Source: Calycina herbarum
Lineage: Eukaryota; Ascomycota; Leotiomycetes; Helotiales; Pezizellaceae
Direction: 5' to 3'
Assembly (NCBI GenBank): GCA_001414485.1
Contig: LLEY01000043.1
Span: forward strand, 124,001-188,000
DNA: 64,000 bases
The notes beneath the pieces are model-generated. The model was not told the origin of the DNA and ran no database searches. It worked only from the letters and a program-made list of their open reading frames with translations. A program made the translations under genes and the position numbers. Position 1 is the stretch's first letter. The number at the start of each line of letters is the position of its first letter. Shown one piece after another: positions 1 to 10,494 of the stretch.

Positions 1-1889
1 GTCCACGTCAGATATGGCAATGGAATCAATGCGGAAGCCCCAGAGACTTGCCCAGCAAAATGGTTCAGCACATCTATCTGAATCATTCTAGTTCGTAAGA
101 TGACACAACCCAGCATGGAACGTGAACATATTTTTCTCCTCTCCTTTTCGTCGCTTCGTTGAATTCTAGAATGCATGAATTAAGAGGCTGCATTATCGCT
201 GTCAGCTTAACAACTTTGGGATAACGAGAGTCAGTTGCTCATATACCCCTACCCGAGAGGTATAGTTCGTCTGGATCTGCGAATAGGAAGAATGTGCCGG
301 TATACAGTATCAAATAGAAAATCGATCAGAAAGATGTTGATGAATGCGGTGTCCTGATAGGTGTCTTCGGCTCCCGCGTGGGTAGACTTGGGTTATATCC
401 CATGTTGCAAGATCTACCAAATCTATTTTTGATATTGGTATAAAGTTCCGCCTCTCAAACAGCCAAAATCCGACGTAAAGAGCGAGGGTCGTCCGAAGTT
501 CAACCCGTCAAAACGATGACAGACTGATTCGCAACATGGAAGTGCAGAGGTTCGCGCTGTCCACTGAGACGTTGGGTTTTGAGAGCGAGCATTGAACCAA
601 CATGGAAGGGGGTCTCGGCGCCGACGCTATACGTGTACTCAACTCCAGGAGAAGGCCAATTGATGGGCAACTTTGCCAGCCCAGCCTCGAGTCAACCCAC
701 AGTGATATGCAGGTATACTTTATTTTCAGAAAACTGCAATCCTGCGCGTTTACTCCTTGGCGGTAAGCTCCATCCAGCTGGCCTCTCGGAAAGTTCTCCC
801 CACTTGGAGAACCACCTGGGAGGATTCGTGAGCAGGCCCCGCCCCGCATCCTCTATTTGATACTATCCATAGCCATGAGCCCTGAGCCCTAAACCCGCAG
901 TATCATGTCATCCATCTGACGAAGAGGAAAAGTTGGAAGCATGAAAAGCATGAAAAGCAAGGGCATCCAGTTCGGGTTAATGCAGTGCGGCAGTGCGGTT
1001 GGAACTAAAAGAGAGGTTATAAATACATTTGTCCATGAATAAGGAGTAGGCGAGGATGGTGCTTTGAGTTCGAAGGCGAAGAATGTACGACGATGTGAGG
1101 AATTGAGTTGAGGCTTGCAATGCCAATGCCGTGGAGAATGAAGTGGTACAGCGAGATGTAGGGAGGGTTTGGTGGAGGAGAGTGGCGTGAGTTGTGTGAA
1201 AAAAGGTACTGGGAGATTGTGATGCTATATGTTGTGGCCATTTGGTTTTATGTATGAGGTTGGGAAATAAGCTCGTCCTGTGGCTTTGTGTTCCAGCTTA
1301 AGATCTGGGGATGTTGTTTCTCAAGTAGATGGTAGTCTACAGTTAGGGTTCAACGTTTAGACCACCTGCAATTGATCCTGAATCCTCTAGATAGGAGAAT
1401 ATCAAGACACCGTCGTATCCTCATCCCTCGTACCGGTACCCTATTGTACACCCTGCGGATGGTGGCAGGTTGGTGGTGCCATAATTCGGCTGTCTCTCCG
1501 TAACCAGGGAAAGAAGTGTTGAACAGGCTGGCTAGCAGGCTAGTAGAGGCCAAATGGAAAGGTGCAACTGCAAGAGAGCTACAGACACCTCAACGGACCT
1601 AAGCGCAAGTTGATGAAGCTAAACGAGGAACTCCCGGGAAACCTAAACAACTAGACCAGAACCTCTTCAGACGTTTTTAGCACCCTCTAGTTGACAATTC
1701 ACCCCAAACAAAACAATATACGCCGGCTAGTTGAACAATTGTCTACTGCCTACTTTGTGAATGAGAAGAGCATTGCCGTGAATGCCTTCCTCCCAGCTTC
1801 GCAGCGCCCGCGCCCCTGTTCGTTTCAGAATTGCGTCTGGTCTAGGGGGTCAGCCCCTACCGCCCCAATTATTTTCACCAGGCTAGCCC
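1..1889. other. No gene recognised
   Basis: About 1.9 kb of moderate-GC sequence ahead of the PUF gene. Reading frames here are short (under about 115 codons), overlap on opposite strands, and give no recognisable protein. It could include the untranslated end of a gene lying left of the window. I see no tRNA-like fold, repeat or transposon end. Confidence 0.5.
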
Positions 1890-2623
1890 CGAAGTGATCT
1901 TCAAACTCAACTCCTCCTCTTCACAATCCTTCTTACAACCCTTCCTCCCCCCTTCACCTCTTCCTGTCTTGTCTCTATCACGACAACCGCATTCAAGTCG
2001 GACCTCTTCCTCTCTTTTTCCTTCCCAACCTTTCCTCATCTCCAACGTCGACCCTCGACCTTCGACTCTTCTTTTGTATTAATGAGGCCTTGTACATTGA
2101 CCACCTAAGCCGCGTCTTCTGCCCCTTTTGCTCTTGACACCATTTTCCCGTCAGAGCTTAATCCACGTACAATCCGGTCCATTTTCCACCTCAACGACCG
2201 CTGTGCGTCACGGACGACCGATCCCATTCGGCCCATTTACCTTCCTTCAATCCCCCAGAGATTATTCTTCGCATTGTCATCGATTTGACAGCTGGAGGAT
2301 CAGGGTTCTCGTTTTTTAATAGAGCAGAATTTCCATCGAAATTTATCTGTTTCTCGACATTCCCATCACCACAATCCTTCGACGCATAAGTCCGCATTTG
2401 CATACCTTCGAGTTCCGAATCTGCGGTTGTCTCACGTCAAACGCAAAATCTCGAAGATCAAACTCGAGCTCGTCGTCTTCGCACACAATTTGATTGTCAT
2501 TCGGTTGATAATCGGTCACTGCGGATATTAGGGTTTGGCGGAACGATACATTCGAAAACATCTTTCTACCATCTTTTCGTACGAGTTACGAGAAATCACA
2601 TATTGGTGGACGAATAATCTATA
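1890..2623 (+). promoter_or_regulatory. Pyrimidine-rich upstream region/5' leader of the PUF gene
   Basis: The strand is strongly C/T-rich from about 1900 to 2250 (many TCCTC and CTTCC runs), as is usual just upstream of, or inside, fungal 5' leaders. The initiating ATG of the PUF gene follows at 2624. Transcription start cannot be placed from sequence. Several short frames lie in this stretch and some may act as upstream ORFs, but none is supported as a gene. Confidence 0.45.
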
Positions 2624-5600
2624 ATGTCATCGGCAAGATCTGACCATCTTACTCTGGGCTATCTCCCACAGCCTTCAGCCAGCTTGCCACGTTCAGGCTC
2701 ATCAACAGCCAACAATTCACCTACCGAAGCCACCAGTGGAAACGCATTGCGATCGCCTTTCGGCGTGCCAGGTGGATTGAACTCGGCGGGAAAAATGGCT
2801 GCAAACACGCGATCGGGGGCTGGTTCTCCTTCGCATGATTTGGGTGCTTCATCCCGATTGTTCTCTAAGAGGTATGAACCGCGTCAATGACATTTCGGTT
2901 ACCCAACTAACACATGTTCACAGCCGGGCAAGAGAAATCCAAGCGCAAGAAGGTGTCCCAGTCAACGTATGGGGACCTCCTACCAGTGGTAACTCCACTC
3001 CTCTACGCGAAAACATCCCAGAATCTCCCACAGATGGCTTTCCCGATTTCACACAACTCCCAACACCAGAGAGCACTCCACAAGTGACGAGACGTGCTAG
3101 AGCAGGCACAGTCCCATCTCGGTTTTCCCCTGGTGGAGCTACAACCAATGGATTAGGTGGTTTGCCCTCCCTCGTGGCCAAGACTTCTCGCCCGAGTCCA
3201 TCCCCAAGTCCATTCAAATCTCCATCTCCAAACTTGGGCGAAATCACGGACCCAGGTCTTGCGAGCAATGCTGCTCTTTTATCCCGTCTGCGGGCTGGCT
3301 CTATGCCACAGCGACCACAATACAGCAATGCTACCTCTCCATTCGGCCTTTCCGTATTTTCCTCCAACTGGGCTTCAGGTCGCGAGCGAACATCTACTTT
3401 AGCTAGTATCCAGAGCCAAGGTTCAAACGGACCTAGCTCTCCAGCACAATCTTCCTTTTCTCGAGAGGGAGCGGCTGATAACGAGATGAGAACTTTGGAT
3501 TATCTTGGATTGGCAGACACCCCTCAACCACCTCGCGCACAATTGGTCAACCCTTTCCTCGCCAACATTGCCGATATCAACAAGAACAGATTCCGATCAT
3601 ACTCTGTCAATGCAAAGGAAAAATATGCAGAGGATGATGAGGATGAATATTCTAGCGGTGCTTTGACTCCTTATGAACAGCAAGCACAACTACACATGCA
3701 GCTGGCCGCAACCAACGCCGCTATCCAGCAACACAATCTTGCGGTCCAAGCCTTTGCTAACCAAGCTACTGCTAACCGCCCAAGAGCAAGAACTGCTGGT
3801 GTTTTGGAATCCCCTCAATCAAGATTGCTACGAAACTACTACCCAACTGCCTCTAGACTTGACAATAGCCTCAACGCGTCCGATATCCATTTGTCTGAAG
3901 CACCGGAATACGAGGGTCTCCCAGAAGCTGTTGCCGCTATGACTATTGGACGATCAAACAGTCGTGGTGATGGCCACTTGAATCCGGATGACAACTTGGA
4001 AGGACCGACTAGAGCTTTGTGGCTTGGAAGCATCCCATCTTCCACCACGGTTTCCACGTTGATGGAAATGTTCAAGGCCCATGGACCTATCAGTACTGCT
4101 CGTGTATTGACCCACAAAAACTGCGGATTCGTCAACTTTGAGCGTTTGGAGAGTGCCATTTCTGCAAAGTCTGCCATGAATGGCAAGGAGATTTTCCCAG
4201 GTGCAGGTCCAGTTAGAATCAACTTTGCCAAACCACCTTCTCCATCAGGCACGCCTGGTCATGACGGAGCTTTCCCATCTCCCAGCCCAGATCCGTTCGC
4301 AAAGGGCGAGACCGGTCCTAACCTTGAGGTTGTTGGTACTACACCAGGTGTCATCTCTCGACCAGGAACGGCTCCATTGACTATGCCAGCCCTTCGTGAG
4401 TTGAAGGCTGACATTCTTGATATCGTTGTAGAGTTCGGTGCTACTCCAGAGGACAAGATCAAGATCACTCACAGCCTGGACCAAGCTATCAAGTACGACA
4501 AATTTGAGGCCGAGATCCCACCAATTCCTGAGCCATCTCCAAACCGGATCCACGATGCCCCTAAGCTTCGAGATATCCGAAAGAGAATCGATAATCAGAG
4601 TTGGTCCCAAGCCGAGATTGAAGGAATTGCCGCTGAAATGCTTCCTGAGATCGCTGAGCTTTCCCCAGATTACCTCGGCAACACTGTTGTCCAGAAACTC
4701 TTCGAGCATTGCTCTGACGACATGCGGGATGCTATGTTGGGTGAAATCGCTCCTCATATATCTGAAATTGGTATCCACAAGAACGGTACATGGGCTGCCC
4801 AGAAGATAATTGATGCATGCAAAGATCCTCCTAATTTATTGAAAAGTATGCTAATAATTTTATAGGTTGCAAAGACACCAACACAAATGGGTATGATCGT
4901 TTCAAACCTCCAACCATACACGGTTCCACTGTTCCTCGACCAATACGGAAACTATGTCCTGCAATGCTGCTTGAAGTTTGGGTCTCCTTTCAACGACTTT
5001 ATCTTCGAAGCCATGTTGAGCCAGATGTTGAAGATCGCAGAAGGAAGATACGGTGCCAGAGCTATGCGAGCATGCCTTGAGAGCCACCACTCTACCAAGG
5101 AGCAACAGCGAATGCTCGCAGCTACAATCGCTCTTCACAGTGTCCAGTTGGCTACTAATGCCAACGGTGCCCTTCTTCTCACATGGTTTCTTGACACCTG
5201 CACATTCCCTCAACGCCGAACAGTTCTTGCCCCTCAATTGGTGCCACACTTGGTTCACTTGTGTACCCACAAGGTGGCCTACCTAACTGTCCTCAAAGTG
5301 ATCAACCAAAAAGCTGAGCCAAGTGCACGAGATGCCATTTACAAGGCTTTGTTCTTCTCTCCCAATGACGAGACATTGGAAGCAATTCTTTCAGATCACA
5401 ATTGCGGCGCTACTTTGATCTTCAAGGTTCTCACTACACCTTTCTTCGATGAGAGCATTCGCTCTCAGGTTGTTGAAAATGTCCGAAACGTTCTATTGAG
5501 ACTGAAGGCCCAACCAGCCCAAGGTTACAAGCGGCTCATGGACGAGGTTGGACTTTCTACACGAAATGGTAGCACTGGTCCAAGCCGCGAGCATGGATCA

Positions 5601-6155
5601 AACAGCCACTCAGTTGAAAGAACCCGCCCAGGTTCGAACCACAGCCATGCCAGCGGACACGTACCACCTCAGTACTCCAACCAATTCTACCCAGGCATGC
5701 AACCCCCACAATTCGATGCAAATGGTATGAGTATGCAACGGACCGATAGCATGGACTCCAACCTTGCTCCACAATACGGTCTCCAAAATCCAATGTTCAA
5801 CCCCGCCAATGGTTTCGTTGTCCCTCCAGTCAGTCTTCAACAGTTCCAACAAAATTATCTAGCTCGCGCCACTCCACCAATGAACAACTTCTACCCACAA
5901 CAAACAGGATTTTACAACAACGCGAGTCCATCGCCAGATCACTTCCGTAACCAGGGCTTGAATGGGAGCCCACAGCCACCACAACCAAATGCAATGATTG
6001 GACAAAACCCATTCGCACCTCCTCCAGGACTTTTTGGTAACATGCCAATGGGTGTTGGGGCTTATGGATATGCGGGTATGGGTGTTCAAGGTGTCGGATA
6101 TGGCATGCAACAACAAGAACAACCGGTCAATAGCCGACGTGGAAGAGTGCGTTGA
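2624..6155 (+). CDS. RRM and Pumilio-repeat (PUF) RNA-binding protein, Puf1/Jsn1-Puf2 type
   Basis: Predicted exons 2624-2871, 2924-4814 and 4866-6155 give 1142 residues. The order is a long Ser/Pro-rich N-terminus, an RRM at about 445-518 (RNP2-like LWLGSI, RNP1-like CGFVNFE), then PUF repeats at about 645-930 (for example NGTWAAQKIID and QYGNYVLQ), then an Asn/Gln/Pro/Met-rich tail. One RRM ahead of PUF repeats is the arrangement of yeast Jsn1/Puf1 and Puf2, which bind 3' UTRs of mRNAs for membrane and mitochondrial proteins and repress or localise them; that role is inferred here. Intron 1 is canonical (GTATGA...CAG, 52 bp). Intron 2 cannot be canonical: removing 4815-4865, which starts GCATGC and ends TATAG, restores the conserved run from KIID into VAKTPTQM across the junction. 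The start is the first ATG in frame after the C/T-rich leader. Confidence 0.9.
4815..4865 (+). other. Non-canonical GC-AG intron in the PUF gene
   Basis: A 51-bp intron with donor GCATGC, a near-perfect branch point (GCTAATAA at about 4850) and acceptor TATAG. The only GT donor close by, at 4846, would leave a 20-bp intron lacking room for a branch point. The GT farther upstream, near 4787, would delete the conserved AAQKIID motif. GC-AG is therefore the best reading. Confidence 0.75.
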
Positions 6156-7293
6156 ACCATCCAAAACTTCAAGGATGAAGCTAACATCTAGCAGAGATGA
6201 AAAGCTCGCTGCATATTGGATTCAAGATAGAGGCAGGCTTCGATAAGTTTGATCCATTTGGTGTATGAATCTCTGTGTTTTATTGGGCAAAAGGAGTTAT
6301 TTTTGGAGGGATCGTGCGGGTTCATAGCAAGCCATATGAGGATATATGTTCGTGTACACGCTTTTTCATTCAATGCATCAATATGATGGATGGTGTTTTG
6401 ATTTTCCATTTTGCGTGCGCACGTTTATCTACAGGAATCGCTTCTTTTGAGCAGACTCATAGCAGATAGAAACTGCAATTGAAAGTTTATTAAATACATG
6501 TTTCCTTTTGAGTGGGTGACTGAAGTATCTGGTCACCAAGTTCTCGTGAGAGGCAATAATCGCGGCACTTCATGGGGGGTTTCCTCGTTGTTCATGTGGC
6601 TTGTCTCACCATTTATGCTACCTCTACGACCCGTGTATGTCAAGTTCGGGAAGCTCGGACTATTCAAATTACCGTTGTTGATAGGAGTTCGGGATTTTGA
6701 GTTGTTCTACTTCGTCTCTTCTTTCTTTTTCTTGCAGGAAATGTTCCCATTGTTCCGCTTTTTTCTTTTATTCAGCGAGTATGCTGCAGAATGAGTGGAC
6801 AGGATTCAGCAAGAAGTTCCAGAAGCTGCATAGAAACGAGCAATACGAAATCGACCCAGCTGATGTCGAGCAAGCTGAAGCGTGCAAGGTGATACCGCTG
6901 AGCCGGGAGTGTAACATTTTTTATATTATGTTGCCTCTTTTGTGTACCAAAAACTCGACTATGATCGATTCATTTCGCCACAGAGTAGGACAGGGAATCC
7001 AAATATTGACTCGATCAGCCACCTCTTTCCAGTTAAAGTCTTCGATTCTGTTTCTTCTCTTTTCTTTTTTCCTGCTTGTGCTCTCGCGTCATTCCTTCGG
7101 TCCCCTACGGCATTTTGCCATCGTTCTCTTTGAATTCGCCTTGTGTGCCAATTCTTCCGTTACTTATTCAATCTTTTCTTACTTGATTCTGCTTTTGTTT
7201 TAATCTATCTACTAACATATTATCCATCTTTTTATTCAATTTATTCTTTTATTAGTAATTATCTACCTCAAAAATCGTTCATCATCTTTCAAC
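6156..7293. other. PUF 3' region and upstream region of the MFS gene
   Basis: The first part is presumably the PUF 3' untranslated region. From about 6700 to 7290 the strand is rich in T and TC runs, as in a fungal promoter or leader, ending in TTTCAACATGG at the transporter start. Short frames present (up to 168 codons) are low-complexity Phe/Ser/Leu translations of the T-rich strand and are not supported as genes. Confidence 0.5.
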
Positions 7294-8817
7294 ATGGCTA
7301 TCAAAAGATCGGCATCACCGATATTTCTCAAGCAACGCTCGTCCGTTGGCTTCATTCTCACGACTGTTACTCTCGGACTTTTTACAGATCTCTTCCTCTA
7401 TGGAATGGTCGTTCCTATACTACCTTTCATCCTCACCGACCGTCTTCATATTCCGCCTCAACAATTGCAGGCCTATACATCCTTATTACTCACCAGCTAT
7501 GCGGGCTCGACACTGCTATTCTCGCTCCCCGCAGGCATCATCTGTGATCGGATATCCTCACGCAAAATACCCTTTTTCGCAGGCTTGTTGATGCTTCTTG
7601 CAAGCACGTGTTTGTTATGGGTTGGGAGGACGTTATGGATGCTGGTCCTCGCCAGAACCATTCAGGGCATGAGTGCTGGAGTGGTTTGGACGGTGGGATT
7701 CGTGCTTGTGAGGGATACGGTGGGAAATGATAAGTTGGGTGTTTCTATGGGTACTGTTTTCAGTTTCATGGGTCTTGGAGGCATGATTGCACCGCCTATT
7801 GGAGGGGTGGTTTATGATAAATTGGGGAATAATGCGGTGTTTTACTTGTCATTTGGGGTGTTGGGTTTGGATATCTTGATGAGAGCTCTTATGATTGAGA
7901 GGAAGACTGCGGAGAAATATGGAGTGGATTACACCGAGAGTCCTGAACAGGTCGATCCCGAAGTTGGAGAGGTTAATAACTATACACCAGCTCTCCTCTC
8001 GGTCAACGGAAAAACCATCTCGCCCCAAAACGAAACATCACCACTCCTCACCAAACCCACCACAAACGATGACACCCACCAAGTCATCTCCGAAGACGAC
8101 TTCGAATCCTACGTCCTCCCATCACCAATTCCTTTCCGCCTTCCTCCACTACTTTACATCGAACTCATATCCCCCCGACTCCTCGCCGCAAACCTCTCAA
8201 CCCTCATGGCCTCCACCCTCCTCGCCATTTTCGACGCCACCATCCCCCTACACGCCTACCACCTCTTCGGCCTCAAATCCTTCCACTCCGGTCTCCTCTT
8301 CATCCCCCTCATCCTCCCCTATCTCTTCTTCGGGCCCCCCGCTGGTCACCTAGTCGATCGTTTCGGGCCCAAACCTCTCGCCTCCCTCGGCTTCTTCTAT
8401 CTCGCCATCCCCCTTTGCTGTCTCGGTCTACCCCACGCTGGGGGTACGTCTGAAGTCCTCAAATATGCGGTTATTTTGCTTTTCTGTGGTCCGGGCATGT
8501 GTGCTATTAGTAGTCCTAGTTTGGTGGAGATGAGCATTGTGATGCAGAAGTATCATCTTGCTAATCCGGAGCTGTTTGGGGAGAATGGACCGTATGCTAA
8601 GATGTTTGGGGTTAATAGTATGTTGTATAGTGGCGGGCTGGCTTTGGGACCGGCGCTTGCTGCGGGACTGGGGGCTGCTGTGGGTTATGAGGGGTTGATG
8701 GGGGTTATGGGGGGTTTGTGTGTTTTGTTGGGTGGGTTTTGTTTTGTGTATTCGGGAGGAAAGATTGGGGAGGTGGGGTTTGTTAAGATGGGGAAGGGGA
8801 AGGGACGAGAGCGATGA
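7294..8817 (+). CDS. MFS transporter, DHA1-like (drug/amine:H+ antiporter type)
   Basis: Single exon, 507 residues, close to the usual 12-TM MFS length. Hydrophobic segments come in two groups of six, separated by a polar, acidic loop at about 205-285. TM1 carries DLFLYGMVVPILPFIL and the TM2-3 loop carries AGIICDRISSRK, matching the G-x-x-x-D-R-x-G-R/K signature of the superfamily. The motif C-like stretch GLGGMIAPPIGG lies in TM5, typical of antiporters in the DHA1 drug/vesicular-amine group. The likely job is proton-coupled export of a small organic molecule across the plasma membrane or a vesicle; the substrate cannot be told. No partner biosynthetic gene is adjacent. Base composition flips inside the gene: the strand is C-rich at about 7980-8440 and G-rich at about 8460-8815. 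Confidence 0.88.
   Translation: MAIKRSASPIFLKQRSSVGFILTTVTLGLFTDLFLYGMVVPILPFILTDRLHIPPQQLQAYTSLLLTSYAGSTLLFSLPAGIICDRISSRKIPFFAGLLMLLASTCLLWVGRTLWMLVLARTIQGMSAGVVWTVGFVLVRDTVGNDKLGVSMGTVFSFMGLGGMIAPPIGGVVYDKLGNNAVFYLSFGVLGLDILMRALMIERKTAEKYGVDYTESPEQVDPEVGEVNNYTPALLSVNGKTISPQNETSPLLTKPTTNDDTHQVISEDDFESYVLPSPIPFRLPPLLYIELISPRLLAANLSTLMASTLLAIFDATIPLHAYHLFGLKSFHSGLLFIPLILPYLFFGPPAGHLVDRFGPKPLASLGFFYLAIPLCCLGLPHAGGTSEVLKYAVILLFCGPGMCAISSPSLVEMSIVMQKYHLANPELFGENGPYAKMFGVNSMLYSGGLALGPALAAGLGAAVGYEGLMGVMGGLCVLLGGFCFVYSGGKIGEVGFVKMGKGKGRER
8664..8714 (+). other. G-quadruplex-capable run in the MFS coding strand
   Basis: Six G-runs of 3-6 bases occur within 51 bases, separated by loops of 3 to 7 bases (runs at 8664, 8670, 8682, 8691, 8700 and 8709). 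They lie on the sense strand, so the mRNA could also form the structure. It encodes the Gly-rich last membrane segments. Confidence 0.55.
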
Positions 8818-9777
8818 GCTGGTAGCGGAGCGAGGGTTGGAATTGTGGGTTTGAACTGTGGGAGGGGCATTTTCTTTGTTAATAATTTTGTTTTTGCTGG
8901 GTGAGGGAAAGTGAGGGGTTTTTAATTTTGTATCAACATCTGCTTTCTTGGATATTTATTAGCTTGTAAGAGATTCAGGCTTGGCTTGCGTATACTAAGC
9001 CCTTTGATGATTGTGTGAAGTGTACAAGGATAATTAAATTTATTTTTCGAGAAGGTCAAGAGGAACTGGAAACCATTTTTCGTAATAGTTCTCACCATTC
9101 TTAAATAACAGGTTCGCTTGTCCGGGAACATTTGAAGTTATATGAAATGAGGATTGGACTTTTCAGCACCTCTGCTAACATGGTAAGAGATTCAGGTCAC
9201 TCCAAAAACGATCAAGTGACTTTTTGACAAATATCAAGTCCATCCCTTGTTATGTTAAGCAATCCCCATAATTCAAAACTGCTATATAAAACCAAAGAAG
9301 CAAGACTGATTAATTTACATTACTGCAAACAAGCCAGACTATTGTTTTTCGGCATGAAGCAAGAATGAAGCAAGAATTTAAGTCGTCTGTCCAAGATCTT
9401 TACTATATAGGTCTCGAAAGTGGCTCCCCTATCTTTTACTCAGGTAGTCGATATTTTGCCCGTGATTCTGTCTCTGCTTTTACTGTCGATCTAACACTTT
9501 TTGTCGATTCCATTCTCCTCGTTCGAGATTTTGCCGACACACCTTGCTTTTCCTTTCTACTTTTCTGATGATTTGTTTCTTGATTTTCTAGGAGATGTCT
9601 TCGATTACGAAGACTTACCTTTCATTTACTGAGCAGGCTTCCAATGTTTGAGTGGGCTCACTGACTGTCAGTAGTTGCTTCTATGTAAGATACTTAAACC
9701 GTTTTTTGAAAACAATTCACCAGCTTCTCTCGATTTGGTAAAAGATATCGAGAAAACAGTTTCGCACTATTCGCTGT
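8818..9777. other. Gene-free; MFS 3' region then AT-rich repeat relic
   Basis: After the transporter stop the strand stays G-rich to about 8930 and then becomes AT-rich. At about 9478-9520 there is a reverse-oriented pair of the CGACAGT boxes found elsewhere in the window (ACTGTCGATC, then TTGTCGATTCC). I see no gene. Confidence 0.45.
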
Positions 9778-9812
9778 TACGGCATCCCAAATGCACCAAA
9801 GGCCAAAAACGA

Positions 9813-9854
9813 CTAAATCGTAAATCGTAAATCGTAAATCGTAATTCGTAAATC
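9813..9854 (+). repeat. TAAATCG heptamer array, left subterminal
   Basis: Six tandem heptamers (TAAATCG, one as TAATTCG) run on from the left terminal repeat and end with CAAAA. The right end of the same element has the reverse-complement array but with C at the first base (CAAATCG). Left units thus look like CpA-to-TpA versions of right units. Confidence 0.8.
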
Positions 9855-10323
9855 GCAAAAGTTAAGTATTTATAGTATAGCTAAGGTAGAACTCTCTTCT
9901 AAGGTATATTATAAATTATAAATTATCCCTGTCTTCTTCTAGCTTTACTCTCTTACTCTTTCTAGCTCCTATTTCTCTCTTTCTCTTAAGTATTAATTAA
10001 TAAGGAGGAAGGAAAGAGGGAGGAGAAGAAGAGGGGAGAGCGAATAAACATTTTAAGGGCCCGGGGAAAGTTTTCCTAGCGTGGGTAAGGGGAGTTTAAG
10101 TAAACATGCCCTTCTTTCCCTTCTTTCCCTTTCTCTCTTATTTATCGATAGTAAGAATATAATACGATGCGACGGTGAGGATGCGATAGTGGGTATGCTA
10201 GCTCGTAATAAGCTACGTACTGTCACTTATTGCACTAGCTATATACGTGATGCCTACTATTCTTACTGTTTAATTAGCTTGTTATAAAAGAACCTCCTTA
10301 TTAATAGCTTTGGAGCTGTAGAC

Positions 10324-10324
<1 letters not shown>

Positions 10325-10355
<31 letters not shown>
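10325..10355. repeat. (AG)n microsatellite
   Basis: About 15 uninterrupted AG dinucleotides inside the MITE-like element. A shorter run of the same kind occurs at about 26424-26441. Confidence 0.95.
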
Positions 10356-10359
<4 letters not shown>

Positions 10360-10402
10360 ATTTAACATTAAAAATATTCTGTTTCCTACCTATTAAAAGT
10401 GA

Positions 10403-10458
10403 CACTTTGTGATTTTTGATTTGCGATTTGCGATTTGCGATTTCCATTTTGCGATTTA
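10403..10458 (-). repeat. CAAATCG heptamer array, right subterminal
   Basis: Read on the minus strand, four to five units of CAAATCG or close variants sit just inside the right terminal repeat, partly interrupted (ATGGAAATCG). It pairs with the left array at 9813-9854. Confidence 0.75.
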
Positions 10459-10494
10459 GTCGTTTTTGGCCTTTGGTGTATACGGGACGCCCTA

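Larger units (their letters stand above)
9780..10492. mobile_element. MITE-like non-autonomous DNA element with TA target duplication
   Basis: A 713-bp segment bounded by inverted repeats of 41 bp: left 9780-9820 begins CGGCATCCCAAATGCACC, and the right end 10452-10492 reads as its reverse complement with about five mismatches. Both copies share a 27-bp core that includes AAAGGCCAAAAACGACTAA. TA flanks both ends (9778-9779 and 10493-10494), the target duplication of Tc1/mariner-type elements. The inside has no transposase-like frame, so it would depend on a transposase encoded elsewhere. Just inside the ends lie arrays of a 7-bp repeat. The ends differ from those of the large transposon at 15470, so that element is not its obvious partner. 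Confidence 0.75.

Noticed and set aside
508..860. Opposed 113- and 93-codon frames near the window start
   Set aside because: They overlap on opposite strands, match no protein pattern I know, and have no introns or context to support either.
2835..4865. 676-codon frame starting inside intron 1 of the PUF gene
   Set aside because: Its ATG precedes the splice acceptor; the spliced start at 2624 fits in frame, and the 3' end runs into intron 2 where the protein pattern breaks off.
4846..4865. 20-bp GT-AG intron in the PUF gene
   Set aside because: Too short to hold a branch point, and it would leave non-conserved residues (CKDPPNLLK) in a conserved PUF repeat.
6697..7203. 168-codon frame between the PUF and MFS genes
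   Set aside because: Phe/Ser/Leu low-complexity translation of a T-rich leader region; no recognisable domain.
9813..9854. Heptamer array as a CRISPR-like repeat
   Set aside because: Units are 7 bp with no spacers, mirrored at the other end of a transposon-like element, in a eukaryote.
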